Under the pieces are notes generated by a model. The model was given only the letters and a program-made list of their open reading frames with translations. It was not told the origin of the DNA and searched no databases. Shown here piece by piece: positions 63,732 to 64,000 of a stretch of 64,000 nt of DNA (position 1 is its first letter; each line of letters opens with the position of its first letter). Position numbers and translations under genes: made by a program. Origin of the DNA: Bradyrhizobium sp. URHD0069 (lineage in GTDB: Bacteria > Pseudomonadota > Alphaproteobacteria > Rhizobiales > Xanthobacteraceae); the NCBI RefSeq assembly GCF_000701345.1, contig NZ_JNIJ01000020.1, positions 1 to 64,000 of the forward strand. The letters run 5' to 3'.

Positions 63732-64000
63732 ATGGCAAATACGGAACAGGATCGCTGGTCACGCGTGAAGGGTCGGCTGCGTTCAAGCGTGGGCGAAGAC
63801 GTCTATACAAGCTGGTTTGCGCGAATGGACCTGGAAAGCGTCCAGCAGGAAAGCGTCCACCTTTCGGTCCCGACGCGGTTTCTCAAGAGCTGGATCCAGG
63901 CGCATTACGCCGAGCGTGTTCTCACCTGCTGGCAGGCCGAGATGCCGGAAGTGCACCGGATCGACCTCACCGTGCGCACCGCGATGCGCTGCGCGACGCC
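63732..64000 (+). CDS. dnaA: Chromosomal replication initiator DnaA, N-terminal 89 codons (continues past the window)
   Basis: The visible part begins [19 protein letters not shown] and continues [39 protein letters not shown] and [11 protein letters not shown], matching domain I of alphaproteobacterial DnaA, which mediates DnaA-DnaA and helicase-loader contacts. The ATP-binding and DNA-binding domains lie outside. The start ATG has only a weak ribosome binding site. A GATTC site lies at 63690, close upstream. Confidence 0.94.
   Translation, partial: MANTEQDRWSRVKGRLRSSVGEDVYTSWFARMDLESVQQESVHLSVPTRFLKSWIQAHYAERVLTCWQAEMPEVHRIDLTVRTAMRCAT

Overview
The window looks like chromosomal DNA of a Bradyrhizobium-type alphaproteobacterium (Nitrobacteraceae, order Hyphomicrobiales). 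It is GC-rich, and the evidence is gene content: a RegS/RegR-type redox two-component pair, an intracellular PHA depolymerase, MmcB, DUF3551, DUF6894 and DUF1428 proteins, many branched-chain amino acid or Bug-type solute-binding proteins, HWE-type and hybrid histidine kinases, several families of short palindromic repeats between genes, and an rpsT-dnaA order at the right end. The assignment is by family recognition only; no database search was possible.

Layout. 1-0.3 kb: the last 45 codons of an IS110-family transposase followed by strongly structured non-coding DNA. 0.7-6.1 kb: a small GlsB/YeaQ-type membrane protein, a minus-strand Baeyer-Villiger monooxygenase and serine-hydrolase pair, and a divergent orphan solute-binding protein. 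6.5-18.8 kb: mostly housekeeping, with PBP1A, a YgjP-like metallopeptidase, a PHA depolymerase, an ABC-2 exporter, RegS, a GNAT enzyme on the opposite strand, RegR, MmcB, a GH13 glucosidase and an MBL-fold hydrolase. 18.9-31.3 kb: three tandem 63-bp repeats, a multi-PAS hybrid kinase, a PHB-depolymerase-like esterase, nitronate monooxygenase, a luciferase-like oxidoreductase, P450, SDR, an HWE kinase and a PAS-GGDEF-EAL protein. 31.5-36.3 kb: a complete branched-chain amino acid-type ABC operon (SBP-G-F-H-M). 36.5-39.6 kb: a dCache-PAS-GGDEF-EAL gene broken by a frameshift in the EAL domain.

39.9-46.4 kb: small membrane and hypothetical genes, an SsuD-like monooxygenase, a patatin/cNMP-binding gene flanked by two tRNA fragments, an intact tRNA-Arg(CCG) and a TTC38-like TPR protein. 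46.6-51.8 kb: a three-gene type I secretion cassette made of a His-rich protein with N-terminal RTX repeats and a PhoX/DUF839-like body, a PrtD-type ABC transporter and an HlyD-type adaptor. 51.9-62.0 kb: assorted metabolic and envelope genes, including a DUF899 remnant, a Bug protein, an acyl-CoA ligase, an HD-GYP protein, hydrolases, a Wza-like lipoprotein and MsrA. 62.2-64 kb: rpsT with a strong terminator, about 0.9 kb of gene-poor DNA containing a short ORF with a strong ribosome binding site, and the first 89 codons of dnaA, which runs off the window.

Three genes point to cyclic-di-GMP turnover: two GGDEF/EAL genes, one of them broken, and one HD-GYP gene. No CRISPR array, prophage or recognised defence island was seen. 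The best leads are the RTX/T1SS cassette with its reversed domain order, the tRNA scars around the patatin gene, the CTAG-bounded repeat family, the frameshifted c-di-GMP gene, the possible IS110/IS1111 guide-RNA region at the left edge, and the small ORF upstream of dnaA.
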